Positions 27,135 through 35,688 of a stretch of 36,266 nucleotides of DNA are shown one piece after another. Under the pieces are notes generated by a model. The model made no database searches. It saw only the letters and a program-made list of their open reading frames with translations, and was not told the DNA's origin. Made by a program: the position numbers and the translations under genes. How positions within the stretch are numbered: the first letter of the stretch is position 1; the number at the start of each line of letters is the position of its first letter. Source of the DNA: an uncultured Sphingomonas sp. (GTDB lineage Bacteria; Pseudomonadota; Alphaproteobacteria; Sphingomonadales; Sphingomonadaceae). The stretch lies in assembly GCA_913776045.1 (NCBI GenBank), contig CAJYOI010000056.1, forward strand, positions 1-36,266, written 5' to 3'.

Positions 27135-27407
27135 GGAAGAAGTCCTTCTGGTCGTCTGAAAAGGCGTGGGTGCCCGGTCCGGCCGGACCCCCGCCGCGGG
27201 GTAACGGGCAGGGCGGGCGACGGGTCCCGCGCGTCGGAGATACGGTGCGATTTCTCGCGGGCGCGACGTGGGATGCGGGGTACCTAGCGACAAGGGATCA
27301 CCTGACGCTTCGGCACGTTCTCGGCCACATCGTCGCGCAATCGAAAGGGCCGCCCGATCTTCCACCTGTTCTTCGCGCTGCCCTGCCTTCTGGTCGTTGC
27401 TCGCTGG

Positions 27408-28472
27408 GTGTGGCCGCTGTCGTTGGCGCTACCGATCAAGCTGATCGTCACGCTGTTGCTGCTCGCGGCGTCGCAATATCATCTGTGGAGCCGGCTCTCG
27501 TCGGGATCGGTCTTTGCGCCCGAATTTCCCCGCGGGGTCGTAATCGCGTTCAACTGGGCGTTCGGCGCGATCCTGTTGCTGGCGGTATTGCAGCTGTTGC
27601 TCGATTTGGGGACGTTGGCGACCACCCTCGTGCGCCGCGAGAGCGTCGCGGTGCCGGACGGTGTGCGCTACTCGATCGGCGGCGTGGCGGCGCTGCTGTC
27701 AGCAGTGGCGGTGGCGAATGCCATCCGCGTGCCGCCGATCAAGGACGTCGAAATCTCGATTCCCGGTCTTCCGCCCGAATTCGACGGCTATCGGCTGATC
27801 CAGCTGACTGACCTGCACATCAGCAAGCTGTTTCCGAAAAGCTGGACCCGCGCGGTCGTCGATCGGACTAACGAAGCGGGCGCGGATCTGATCGTCGTGA
27901 CGGGGGACTTCATCGACGGATCGGTCGCGATGCGCCGCGCCGATGTCGCACCGCTTGCCGATTTGACGGCGCGGGACGGGGTCTATGCGATTCCTGGCAA
28001 CCACGAATATTTCTTCGATTACAACGCTTGGATGCGCCACCTGACCGGCTTGGGCCTCGTGATGCTGCCCAATGCGCATCATGTGCTTCGACGGGGCGAG
28101 GGTCGGCTGGTGCTGGCGGGCGTCACCGACCTGTCGGCGCCGAATGTCGGCCAGCCAGGTCCCGATCTGCACGCAGCACTTGCCGGTGCGCCCGCCGGGG
28201 TGCCCGTGCTCCTGCTCGATCATCAACCGCGCCAAGCGAGGAACGCTGCCGCGGCGGGCGTCGCCGTGCAATTATCGGGGCACACCCATGGCGGGATGAT
28301 CGTCGGCCTCGACCGGTTCGTCGCGCCGGCAAACAAGGGGTTCGTGGCGGGGCGCTACACGGTCGGCGGGATGACGCTGTACGTCAACAACGGCACCGCG
28401 CTGTGGCCGGGCTTTGCGCTCAGGCTAGGGCGACCTTCCGAGCTGACGCGGATTACATTGCGGCGGAGGTGA
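27408..28472 (+). CDS. Membrane-anchored metallophosphoesterase, YkuE type
   Basis: A 354-residue calcineurin-like phosphoesterase. Three or four hydrophobic segments occupy residues 6-105, followed by the catalytic domain with all five metal motifs: QLTDLHISK, VTGDFIDG, IPGNHEYFF, LLLDHQPR and SGHTHGGM. The catalytic face would be in the periplasm if the anchor has an even number of helices. The start is uncertain. GTG 27408 is the only usual start codon in the frame after the stop at 27303, yet the bases before it translate to GRPIFHLFFALPCLLVVARW, a convincing extra membrane helix. A CTG start at 27366 or a frameshift upstream may be involved. Confidence 0.85.
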   Translation: MWPLSLALPIKLIVTLLLLAASQYHLWSRLSSGSVFAPEFPRGVVIAFNWAFGAILLLAVLQLLLDLGTLATTLVRRESVAVPDGVRYSIGGVAALLSAVAVANAIRVPPIKDVEISIPGLPPEFDGYRLIQLTDLHISKLFPKSWTRAVVDRTNEAGADLIVVTGDFIDGSVAMRRADVAPLADLTARDGVYAIPGNHEYFFDYNAWMRHLTGLGLVMLPNAHHVLRRGEGRLVLAGVTDLSAPNVGQPGPDLHAALAGAPAGVPVLLLDHQPRQARNAAAAGVAVQLSGHTHGGMIVGLDRFVAPANKGFVAGRYTVGGMTLYVNNGTALWPGFALRLGRPSELTRITLRRR

Positions 28473-28482
28473 ACCTAACAGC

Positions 28483-28577
28483 CGTCGTCCCCGCGGAGGC
28501 GGGGATCAATAGTCGCTGAACGAGGTGAGACTCACGAAGGCCAGCCAGAATTTATACTCGCCTTCGCGGGGATGATG
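28483..28577. repeat. Palindromic intergenic repeat, second family, copy 1
   Basis: The left end CGTCGTCCCCGCGGAGGCGG and the right end TCGCCTTCGCGGGGATGATG are imperfect inverted repeats around CCCGCGNAGGCGGG. A similar element lies at 34714-34805, with the same end motifs and a comparable A/T-richer middle. No protein is encoded. It fills the space between the metallophosphoesterase and tetR genes. Confidence 0.7.
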
Positions 28578-28594
28578 TCGGAAAGGACGCGGTC

Positions 28595-29242
28595 CTACTC
28601 CGCCGCCAACCCCCGCCGCAGCATCGCCGCGACCGTCGCCGCGACGTCGTCCGCCGGCACGTCCGCGTCCCACACGCCGTAGCGCAGCCCCAGGAACACG
28701 TTCATCCCCATGATCGCCCAGGCGTGGACTTCACCCACGTCGGCGCGCAGTTCGCCGCGATCGGCAGCGGCGGTCAGGCGTTGGCGGATGCGCTCGGCGG
28801 TCGTCGCATAATGGCGGCGGAAGCTGTCGGGGTCGACGAATTCGGATTCATCGATGATCCGGTAGATTTCCTTGTGGTCGCGCACAAACGACAGAAATCC
28901 GGCGAGGCCGGCGCGTTCGCCGTCGATCCCATCCTTGGCCGCCCGGATGCCCGGCGCGACGTGATCGCGGACTTGGCCCGACATGTGCGCGACTAGCGCG
29001 CGGAACACCGCGTCCTTCGAATCGAAATAGGTGTAGAAGCTGCCGAGCGCGACTCCGGCCCGCCGCGTGATGTCGCTGATCGACGCGTCGTGGAAACCCC
29101 GCTCGCCGAATTCCTGCGCGGCTGCATCCAGGATCGCCTGCTGCGTCCGCCGCCCGCGTTCGGTCCGTGGCACCTTGCCTTCGCCGGCGACCGCGCCCGA
29201 ATCCATCGATGCTGTTGCCGCCGGGTCACGCCGCGCCGTCAT
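28595..29242 (-). CDS. TetR-family repressor of the adjacent TBDR/MFS import genes
   Basis: A 215-residue regulator with the TetR N-terminal domain at about residues 23-70: RRTQQAILDAAAQEFGERGF, DASISDITRRAGVALGSFYT and YFDSKDAVFRAL. The ligand domain is alpha-helical and of ordinary length. ATG 29242 is selected because GGAGGGG sits about ten bases upstream; the longer frame to 29350 crosses the operator and promoter. The gene diverges from the TBDR gene across 122 bases containing a perfect 8-bp inverted repeat, so local repression of the import genes, relieved by their substrate, is the likely role. Confidence 0.9.
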   Translation of the reverse strand: MTARRDPAATASMDSGAVAGEGKVPRTERGRRTQQAILDAAAQEFGERGFHDASISDITRRAGVALGSFYTYFDSKDAVFRALVAHMSGQVRDHVAPGIRAAKDGIDGERAGLAGFLSFVRDHKEIYRIIDESEFVDPDSFRRHYATTAERIRQRLTAAADRGELRADVGEVHAWAIMGMNVFLGLRYGVWDADVPADDVAATVAAMLRRGLAAE

Positions 29243-29267
29243 TTGCCTGAACCCCTCCCAATTTCCC

Positions 29268-29289
29268 AAGTTGAAACCTGGTTCAACTT
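29268..29289. promoter_or_regulatory. Probable TetR operator
   Basis: AAGTTGAA (29268-29275) and TTCAACTT (29282-29289) are perfect inverted repeats around ACCTGG. The length and two-fold symmetry suit a TetR dimer. The site lies 26 bases upstream of the tetR start and overlaps the -35 of the candidate promoter for the receptor gene. Confidence 0.7.
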
Positions 29290-29299
29290 TCAGTAGAAC
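29271..29299 (+). promoter_or_regulatory. Candidate sigma-70-type promoter of the TBDR gene
   Basis: TTGAAA at 29271-29276 and TAGAAC at 29294-29299 are 17 bases apart, the optimal spacing. The -35 box lies inside the TetR palindrome, so bound repressor would block polymerase. Transcription would begin near 29306, leaving a leader of about 60 bases. Confidence 0.5.
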
Positions 29300-29364
29300 G
29301 CTCCTCAACCATGCGCAACCCCGCCGGTTCAACGGACGGGGGCGCACCAAAAGGGGAGGAATGC

Positions 29365-31722
29365 ATGATCCGCACCGTCACGTCCTTGCGCGCCGCGCTC
29401 ACAATCGGCGCCAGCGTCGCCGCTCTCGCCGCCGCACCGTCCACCGCGCAGGACAGCATTCAGCCGCAGGCCGAGGCGCAGGCTGCCGAGGATGCCGGCG
29501 ACATCATCGTCACCGCCCGCCGCCGCGAGGAGTCCCTGCGCGACGTACCGATCGCCGTCACCGCCTTCACCGGAGCGCAGCTGGAAGCGGCCGGCGCGAT
29601 CGACATCACCGACATCGCCGCGACGACCCCGAATGTGACCCTCGAAGTGTCGCGCGGCACCAATTCGACGCTCAGCGCCTTCATCCGCGGCGTCGGCCAG
29701 CAGGATCCGGTCGGCGGTTTCGAAGCCGGCGTCGGCATCTACCTCGACGACGTGTACCTCAACCGCCCGCAAGCCGCGGTCATGGACATCTATGACGTCG
29801 AACGCGTCGAAGTTCTGCGCGGGCCGCAGGGTACCCTTTATGGCCGCAACACCATCGGTGGCGCCGTGAAGTACGTCACGCGCCGGCTGGGCAGCGACCC
29901 GACGATCATGGCGAAGGGCACCTATGGTTCGTACAATCAGATCGACGGCGTGCTGTCGGGCAGCGTCCCGCTGGGCGACAGCGGGTTCAAGATCGGTGGC
30001 GCGGTCGCCCGACTGACCCGCGACGGGTTCGGCGAGAATCTGACGACCGGCCTGGAAAACTACAACAAGGACATCTGGGCGGCGCGCGGCACGCTGCAGT
30101 ATGACACGACGGGGCTCTTCGTTCGTATGTCTGGCGACTACACGCTCGACAAGTCGGCACCGCGCGGCGGCCACCGTCTGATTCCAGGGCTCGCGAGTGG
30201 CACGCCGGTCCTGGGCGACGTCTATGACAGCCGCGGCGCGCTGGTTTCGCCCGCACAGCGGGTCAAGGCTTATGGCGGCTCGCTGTTCGCGGAGTTGACA
30301 CCGACCGAGTGGCTGACGTTCCGCTCGATCACTGGCTATCGCAAGGACGATACCGCGACTCCGATCGATTTCGACGCACTGCCCGCCGCGGACGTCGATG
30401 TGCCGAGCTTCTACAACAACGAACAGTTCAGCCAGGAAGCGCAACTGCTGGTCAACACCGGCGGTCTGTCTGCGCTGGTCGGCCTTTACTACCTCGACGC
30501 CAAGGCGCGGACGGTATTCGACGTGCGCCTGCCGGGCGGTGTTTTGGGCGGCGTACCCTACACCCAGTTGACGGCGCTCACTTTCGGCGACGTGAAGACG
30601 GATACCGTCGCGGTCTTCGGCGATGTCACCTACGACTTTTCGCCGCAGATCAGCGTTTCGGTTGGCGGCCGCTATACCTGGGACAATCGTAAGGCGCAGA
30701 TCCTGCGCCGGTCCTATCTGAACGGCGGCTCACCGTTCTTCGGTGGTAACGGCGTCTTGCTCGCGACGACGTCGGACTTCCGCGGCGACGGGTCGTTCAG
30801 CAAGTTCACGCCGCGCGCCTCGGTCAGCTTCAAGCCGACGCCCGACCACAATATCTACGCGTCCTATTCGAAGGGCTTCAAGGGCGGCGGGTTCGACCCG
30901 CGCGGCCAGTCGACCGCCTGCCGCGCGCCGGCGGGTGCCGTCTGCACCCCGCAACAGGTCTATGACTTCCTGTCGTTCGATCCCGAAACGGTCGACAGCT
31001 ACGAGGTCGGCTACAAAGCAAGCCTGTTCGACAAACGCCTGAACTTCGCGCTCGCCGCCTTCCACGCCGCGTACAGGGACGTGCAGGTGCCGGGCTCGAT
31101 CGGCACGACGGTGAACGGCCAGCAGACCTTCATCGGCGTCACGACCAATGCCGGCCGCGCGCGGATCAACGGTCTGGAAGCGGAAGTGAACGCGACGTTG
31201 GCGCGCGACTTCGCGGGCGCCGGCAGCCGCGTGACGTTGTCGGGTACCGCGGGCTATCTGGATGCCAAATACACGCAGTTCATCGACAGCCGCGGTATCG
31301 ACGTCGCCAGCCGTCGCCGCATCCAGAACACGCCCGACCTGACCGCCAGCGGGACGCTCGCCGCGTCGCTGCCGGTCGGCGACGGCACGCTCGGTGCCTC
31401 GACCACGGTCAGCTATCGCAGCGACAGCCAGCAGTTCGAACTGCGCACGCCGATGCTCGACCAGCCGGGCTATGCGCTTTGGGACGCTAACCTGACCTAT
31501 GACCTGAACCGCAACCTGACGTTCGGCCTGCATGGCCGCAATCTGACGGACAAGCGCTATATCGTGTCAGGCTACAACTTCCTGTCGCAGAACCCGGATA
31601 CGGGCGACTTCAATCGCACGGCGGCGGGCGCGTACATCCCGACGCTCGGCACGGAAGGCGTGCTGACAGCCTATTACGGCAACCCGCGCCAGATCATGTT
31701 CTCGGTGACGGCGCGCTATTGA
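29365..31722 (+). CDS. TonB-dependent outer-membrane receptor, TetR-controlled
   Basis: A 785-residue receptor. The signal peptide is RTVTSLRAALTIGASVAALA, ending in APSTAQD. The plug starts at DIIVTARRREESLRDVPIAV and holds FIRGVGQQDPVGGFEAGVGI, VGIYLDDVYLNRPQA and VEVLRGPQGTLYGRNTIGGA. The barrel ends in NLTDKRYIVSGYNFLSQNPD and MFSVTARY. This layout is the iron-complex/organic-compound TBDR type abundant in sphingomonads. ATG 29365 is preferred, with AAGGGGAGGA just upstream. A hairpin follows the stop and an MFS permease gene comes next, so outer- and inner-membrane uptake are encoded together. The substrate is not readable; a lignin-derived or other aromatic acid is one possibility. Confidence 0.95.
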   Translation: MIRTVTSLRAALTIGASVAALAAAPSTAQDSIQPQAEAQAAEDAGDIIVTARRREESLRDVPIAVTAFTGAQLEAAGAIDITDIAATTPNVTLEVSRGTNSTLSAFIRGVGQQDPVGGFEAGVGIYLDDVYLNRPQAAVMDIYDVERVEVLRGPQGTLYGRNTIGGAVKYVTRRLGSDPTIMAKGTYGSYNQIDGVLSGSVPLGDSGFKIGGAVARLTRDGFGENLTTGLENYNKDIWAARGTLQYDTTGLFVRMSGDYTLDKSAPRGGHRLIPGLASGTPVLGDVYDSRGALVSPAQRVKAYGGSLFAELTPTEWLTFRSITGYRKDDTATPIDFDALPAADVDVPSFYNNEQFSQEAQLLVNTGGLSALVGLYYLDAKARTVFDVRLPGGVLGGVPYTQLTALTFGDVKTDTVAVFGDVTYDFSPQISVSVGGRYTWDNRKAQILRRSYLNGGSPFFGGNGVLLATTSDFRGDGSFSKFTPRASVSFKPTPDHNIYASYSKGFKGGGFDPRGQSTACRAPAGAVCTPQQVYDFLSFDPETVDSYEVGYKASLFDKRLNFALAAFHAAYRDVQVPGSIGTTVNGQQTFIGVTTNAGRARINGLEAEVNATLARDFAGAGSRVTLSGTAGYLDAKYTQFIDSRGIDVASRRRIQNTPDLTASGTLAASLPVGDGTLGASTTVSYRSDSQQFELRTPMLDQPGYALWDANLTYDLNRNLTFGLHGRNLTDKRYIVSGYNFLSQNPDTGDFNRTAAGAYIPTLGTEGVLTAYYGNPRQIMFSVTARY

Positions 31723-31748
31723 ATCGCGCAGGCGATAAAAGGGGGAGA

Positions 31749-31781
31749 GGGCCGGGTACTGCCGCTGGTGGTACCCGGCCC
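31749..31781 (+). terminator. Hairpin between receptor and permease genes
   Basis: GGGCCGGGTAC at 31749-31759 and GTACCCGGCCC at 31771-31781 form a perfect 11-pair stem with an 11-base loop. The tract after it (TTGCCGTG) is weak in T, so partial termination or protection of the receptor message is more likely than a full stop, leaving less permease than receptor. Confidence 0.6.
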
Positions 31782-31814
31782 TTGCCGTGTAAGCTGGAGA
31801 AAATTGGAGAGGTC

Positions 31815-33095
31815 ATGACCGCAACGACGCCCATCGCACCGCCGACGCGCCGCTACGCCAATACCGTGCTGGCGATGCTGTTGCTGGTCTACACCTTCAA
31901 TTTCCTCGACCGGCAGATCCTCGGCATTCTGGTTCAGCCGATCAAGGCCGACCTTGGGCTGACCGATACCCAACTCGGTGCGCTGGGCGGTATCGCCTTT
32001 GCGCTGCTGTATTCGACGCTCGGCGTGCCGCTGGCGGTCGTTGCCGATAAGACCAGCCGCAGCTGGGTCATCACCGTCAGTCTCGCGATCTGGAGCGCGT
32101 TCACCGCGCTTTGCGGCCTTGCGACCGGCTTCTGGAGCCTATTCCTCGCGCGCCTCGGTGTCGGCGTGGGGGAAGCGGGCGGCGTCGCGCCCAGTTATGC
32201 GATGATCGCCGATTACTTCCCGCCGGAGCGACGCGCGCGCGCGCTGGCGATCTATTCTCTTGGCATCCCGGTCGGTCTTGCGGCGGGTGCGCTGCTCGGC
32301 GGCTACATCGCGCAGAATGTGAATTGGCGCACGGCGTTCATCATCGTCGGCGTAATCGGCCTCGTCATCGCGCCGATCTTTCGTCTGGTGGTGCGGGAGC
32401 CCGTCCGTGGTGGCGCGGACCCCAACCGACGCGCCCCCGCGCAACCCGTGCCGGTGTCGGCAGTGTTTCCGATCCTGGCGCGCAAGCCCAGTTTCTGGCT
32501 GATGGCGTTTGCTGCCGCCTTCAGTTCGATGTGCGGCTATGGCCTCGCCTTCTGGGTGCCGTCGCTCCTCATCCGCAGCTTCGGGCTAGACCTGATCGGT
32601 GCGTCACAATTCGCCGGTTCGCTGCTGCTGATCGGCGGAACGGCCGGCGTTTTCCTGGGCGGATACCTCGCCGACAAACTCGGCGGGCGCGACCGTGGCA
32701 ATTACGCCAAGCTGCCGGCGATCGCCTGGCTGATCACGCTGCCGCTGTTCGCCGCCGGCTTCTGGTCGCAATCGGTGTGGGTCGCCTGGGCGTTCCTGCT
32801 GATCCCGAACGGCCTCAACATCCTTTGGCTGGGGCCGGTGACGACCGCGGTCCAGAATCTGGTGCCCCCGCAGATGCGCGCGACCGCGAGTGCGTGCTTC
32901 CTGTTCATCAACAATCTGATCGGGCTGGGTGCCGGTAGCTGGGTGATGGGCGCGATGTCCGACGCGATGACCGCGCGGCTGGGCGCGGAGGCGCTGCGCT
33001 ATTCGCTGATCGCGGCGACGGGGTTCTATCTGATCGCCGCGGTGCTGATGCTGCTGGCGGTGCGGCCGCTGCGGAAGGATTGGGTGGAGGTTTGA
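31815..33095 (+). CDS. MFS permease, spinster/organic-anion type
   Basis: A 426-residue transporter with 12 predicted membrane helices. The first is NTVLAMLLLVYTFNFLDRQI with the FNFLDRQILGIL motif common in spinster-like MFS members. The motif-A-type loop is GVPLAVVADKTSRSW, and RLGVGVGEAGGVAPSYAMIA with FPPERRARALAIYSLGIPVG carries the fourth and fifth helix signatures. ATG 31815 has GGAGAGG three bases upstream. The gene follows the TBDR gene and probably moves the same compound across the inner membrane. It is convergent with prfC across a long inverted repeat. Confidence 0.92.
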   Translation: MTATTPIAPPTRRYANTVLAMLLLVYTFNFLDRQILGILVQPIKADLGLTDTQLGALGGIAFALLYSTLGVPLAVVADKTSRSWVITVSLAIWSAFTALCGLATGFWSLFLARLGVGVGEAGGVAPSYAMIADYFPPERRARALAIYSLGIPVGLAAGALLGGYIAQNVNWRTAFIIVGVIGLVIAPIFRLVVREPVRGGADPNRRAPAQPVPVSAVFPILARKPSFWLMAFAAAFSSMCGYGLAFWVPSLLIRSFGLDLIGASQFAGSLLLIGGTAGVFLGGYLADKLGGRDRGNYAKLPAIAWLITLPLFAAGFWSQSVWVAWAFLLIPNGLNILWLGPVTTAVQNLVPPQMRATASACFLFINNLIGLGAGSWVMGAMSDAMTARLGAEALRYSLIAATGFYLIAAVLMLLAVRPLRKDWVEV

Positions 33096-33105
33096 ACGTC
33101 TCGTA

Positions 33106-33199
33106 AAGCCCCTCCCCTTCAGGGGGGTAGGGGTGGGGGACGTCTCACCGAGACTGACGCCCACGGATAGGCCCCACCCCCCCTGAAGGGGAGGGGCTT
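33106..33199. repeat. Long perfect inverted repeat between permease and prfC genes
   Basis: Positions 33106-33127 and 33178-33199 are exact 22-bp reverse complements built around CCCCTCCCCTTCAGGGG; the G/C-rich arms continue imperfectly inwards. The element sits eight bases before the prfC stop and eleven after the permease stop. It could terminate both genes, or be a mobile palindromic repeat of the CCCCTCCCCTTCAGGGG kind. Confidence 0.8.
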
Positions 33200-33207
33200 G
33201 TCGTCGG

Positions 33208-34692
33208 TCACCGCTCCCGCGTCGCTGCAAACGTCACCTTCGGATAGCGATCGGCGATATACCCGACCTCCCACGCCGATTTCGCCAGGAACACGGGGTT
33301 GCCGTCGCGGTCCTTCGCCATGGCGCCCTTGTTCTGGTCCATGAACGTCTTCACCTCGCCCGCCTCGCCGCTCAGCCAGCGCGCGGTGTCGTAGGGCGAG
33401 GGCTCCAGCCCTGCGGCGACCTTGTATTCCGCATCGAGACGCGAAAGCAGCACGTCGAGCTGGAGCTGCCCGACCACGCCGATGATCCAGTTCGACCCGA
33501 TCTCGGGGTAGAACACCTGAATCACGCCCTCTTCGCTCAGGTCGTCGAGCGCCTTGCGCAGCTGCTTGGTCTTGGTCGGATCCTTCAGCGCCACGCGCCG
33601 CAGGATTTCGGGTGCGAAATTGGGGAGCCCCGTGAAGCGCACCCCCGGCTTTTCCGCCAACGTGTCGCCGACGCGCAGCGTGCCGTGGTTGGGGATGCCG
33701 ATGATGTCGCCCGGATAGGCCTCGTCGGCGACTTCGCGCTGCTGGGCGAAGAACAGGATGGGGGAGTGCACCGCGATCGGCTTGCCGTGACCGGTCGGCG
33801 TCAGCTTCATGCCGCGTTTGAACGTGCCGGAGACGAGCCGCATGAAGGCGATGCGGTCGCGGTGGTTGGGGTCCATGTTCGCCTGGACCTTGAACACGAA
33901 GCCGGTGACCTCGGGGTAGTCGGGTGCGACCGGCGCGGGTTCGGCCGGCAGGGCGTGCGGGGGCGGGGCATATGCGGCGATCGCCTCGATCAGCTGGTCG
34001 ACGCCATATTCGCGCAACGCCGAGCCGAAGAAGACCGGCGTCAGGTCGCCGTTGCGATAGGCCTCGACATCGAATTCGGGATAGCCTGCGCCCGCCAGCT
34101 CGACCTCTTCCTGCACATTCTCCGGCAGCGCGTCGGTCGCGTCGCCCATGACGTGCAGACCCTGGTACGTGCCGCCCATGCCGATCGGCCACATCATCGG
34201 CGTGACGTCGAGCGCGAGCTTGTCGGCAACCTCGTCCAGCAGTTCGAACGGCGACAGGCCTTCGCGGTCGACCTTGTTGATGAAGGTGATGATCGGGACC
34301 GATCGTAGCCGGCAGACCTCGAACAATTTCCGCGTCTGCGCCTCGATCCCGCGCGCGGCATCGATCACCATGATCGCCGAATCGACGGCGGTCAGCGTGC
34401 GATAGGTATCCTCGCTGAAGTCCTCGTGGCCCGGCGTGTCGAGCAGGTTGAAGGTGATAAGCCCCAAGGAATCAAAGGCGCGTTCGAACGTCATGACCGA
34501 CGAGGTGACCGAAATGCCGCGCTGCTGCTCGATCTTCATCCAGTCCGACCGCGCACGGCGGGCAGCGCCGCGCGCCTTAACTTCGCCAGCGAGATGAATT
34601 GCGCCGCCCTTCAGCAGCAGCTTTTCGGTCAGCGTCGTCTTGCCGGCGTCGGGGTGCGAGATGATCGCGAAGGTGCGGCGGGGGGAGGTCAT
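33208..34692 (-). CDS. prfC: Peptide chain release factor 3
   Basis: RF3 is a translational GTPase that removes RF1/RF2 from the ribosome after termination. The 494-residue protein has G1 SHPDAGKTTLTEKLLL, the switch region KIEQQRGISVTSSVMTFE, G3 LLDTPGHEDFSEDTYR and G4 FINKVDRE, followed by domain II (FVFKVQANMDPNHRDRIAFM) and the C-terminal domain (FYPEIGSNWIIGVVGQLQLD). Slightly shorter than the 529-residue E. coli protein. ATG 34692 gives the standard MTSPRRTFAIISHPDAG opening. Upstream bases belong to a palindromic repeat, so earlier in-frame starts are discounted. Confidence 0.96.
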   Translation of the reverse strand: MTSPRRTFAIISHPDAGKTTLTEKLLLKGGAIHLAGEVKARGAARRARSDWMKIEQQRGISVTSSVMTFERAFDSLGLITFNLLDTPGHEDFSEDTYRTLTAVDSAIMVIDAARGIEAQTRKLFEVCRLRSVPIITFINKVDREGLSPFELLDEVADKLALDVTPMMWPIGMGGTYQGLHVMGDATDALPENVQEEVELAGAGYPEFDVEAYRNGDLTPVFFGSALREYGVDQLIEAIAAYAPPPHALPAEPAPVAPDYPEVTGFVFKVQANMDPNHRDRIAFMRLVSGTFKRGMKLTPTGHGKPIAVHSPILFFAQQREVADEAYPGDIIGIPNHGTLRVGDTLAEKPGVRFTGLPNFAPEILRRVALKDPTKTKQLRKALDDLSEEGVIQVFYPEIGSNWIIGVVGQLQLDVLLSRLDAEYKVAAGLEPSPYDTARWLSGEAGEVKTFMDQNKGAMAKDRDGNPVFLAKSAWEVGYIADRYPKVTFAATRER

Positions 34693-34713
34693 GCGGAGCC
34701 CTACACTATCCAT

Positions 34714-34805
34714 CGTCATGCCCGCGAAGGCGGGCATAAATTCCGGCTGAACCAGCAGAAGCGCGATGGCAGGATGAATTTCTTTCCGCCTACGCGGGAA
34801 TGGCG
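34714..34805. repeat. Palindromic intergenic repeat, second family, copy 2
   Basis: Ends CGTCATGCCCGCGAAGGCGG and CCGCCTACGCGGGAATGGCG are imperfect inverted repeats resembling the element at 28483-28577. It separates prfC from the epimerase gene and probably overlaps the prfC promoter region. Confidence 0.7.
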
Positions 34806-34818
34806 TGTGGGGAAAGGG

Positions 34819-35688
34819 TCAGGCGGTCAGCGTCACCGACATCCGGAATTCGCGCTGCTCACCGGGCGCCAGCCTTTGAATGCCCGGCTTGTCCCAGATC
34901 TCGCCCGAAAAGCCCGCCGGGTCGGCCTCGCCCCACCATGGCTCGACGCAGACGTAGGCGGCACCCGGCTTGGTCCAGACACCCAGTTCAGGCGCCTCCC
35001 AGTCGATCCGCAGGTTCGGTCGTCCCTCGACGCCGTATGTCAGCCCCCGCGATTCGACCGGCGACCAGATCAGCGCATCGTCGCTGAACAGATCGTCGCG
35101 CAGACGCAGCACCGACCCGTCGAGCGGGCTGGCGCGCCTGCCGGCGATCAGGCCATCGGGCGACAATTCGCTGATCGCACCGGGTTCAGCGACGTCGAAC
35201 AACAGGCAGTGATCGGTCTTCGCGCCGCCATAGGGCAACGGCCAGGCGAAGGCGGGATGGTAGCCGAAGCTCGCCGGCAGGTCGCAATCGCCGGGGTTGG
35301 CAAGCATCGTTGTGATCTTGAGTGTCGCGCCCTCGATCCGGAAGTCGACGGTCAGCGAAAAGTCGAACGGATAGGCCTTGCGGGTCGCATCCGACGCTTC
35401 GAGCCGGAAGGTCGCGCGGTCGTCGTCTACCCCAACCACATCGAACGTCGATGTCCGAGCAAATCCGTGCTTGCCGAGCGCGTATTCCTGGCCGTCCAGC
35501 CGATAGCGGTTCCCCGCCACCGCGCCGACGATCGGGAACAGGATCGGCGCGCGGCCAGTCCAGTACGCCGGGTCGGCGTTCGTCATCAGCTCCGCCCCGT
35601 CGCCGTCGATCAGCGACGACAGTTCTGCGCCATACGGGTTGACCGCGGCGCGCAGCGCTTCGGATCCGAAGGAAATCCAGTCCGCCAT
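34819..35688 (-). CDS. Aldose 1-epimerase family protein
   Basis: A 289-residue beta-sandwich protein of the galactose mutarotase-like group, of the LacX/YeaD-like branch. Marks are NPYGAELSSLIDGDGAELM, WTGRAPILFPIVGAVAGNRY, LGKHGFARTSTFDVV (catalytic-type His), PASFGYHPAFAWPL (second His) and VEPWWGEADPAGF. The final RLAPGEQREFRMSVTLTA is typical. Such proteins interconvert sugar anomers, but the natural sugar of this branch is often unknown. ATG 35688 shares one base with the preceding dehydrogenase stop, so the two are translationally coupled. Confidence 0.9.
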   Translation of the reverse strand: MADWISFGSEALRAAVNPYGAELSSLIDGDGAELMTNADPAYWTGRAPILFPIVGAVAGNRYRLDGQEYALGKHGFARTSTFDVVGVDDDRATFRLEASDATRKAYPFDFSLTVDFRIEGATLKITTMLANPGDCDLPASFGYHPAFAWPLPYGGAKTDHCLLFDVAEPGAISELSPDGLIAGRRASPLDGSVLRLRDDLFSDDALIWSPVESRGLTYGVEGRPNLRIDWEAPELGVWTKPGAAYVCVEPWWGEADPAGFSGEIWDKPGIQRLAPGEQREFRMSVTLTA

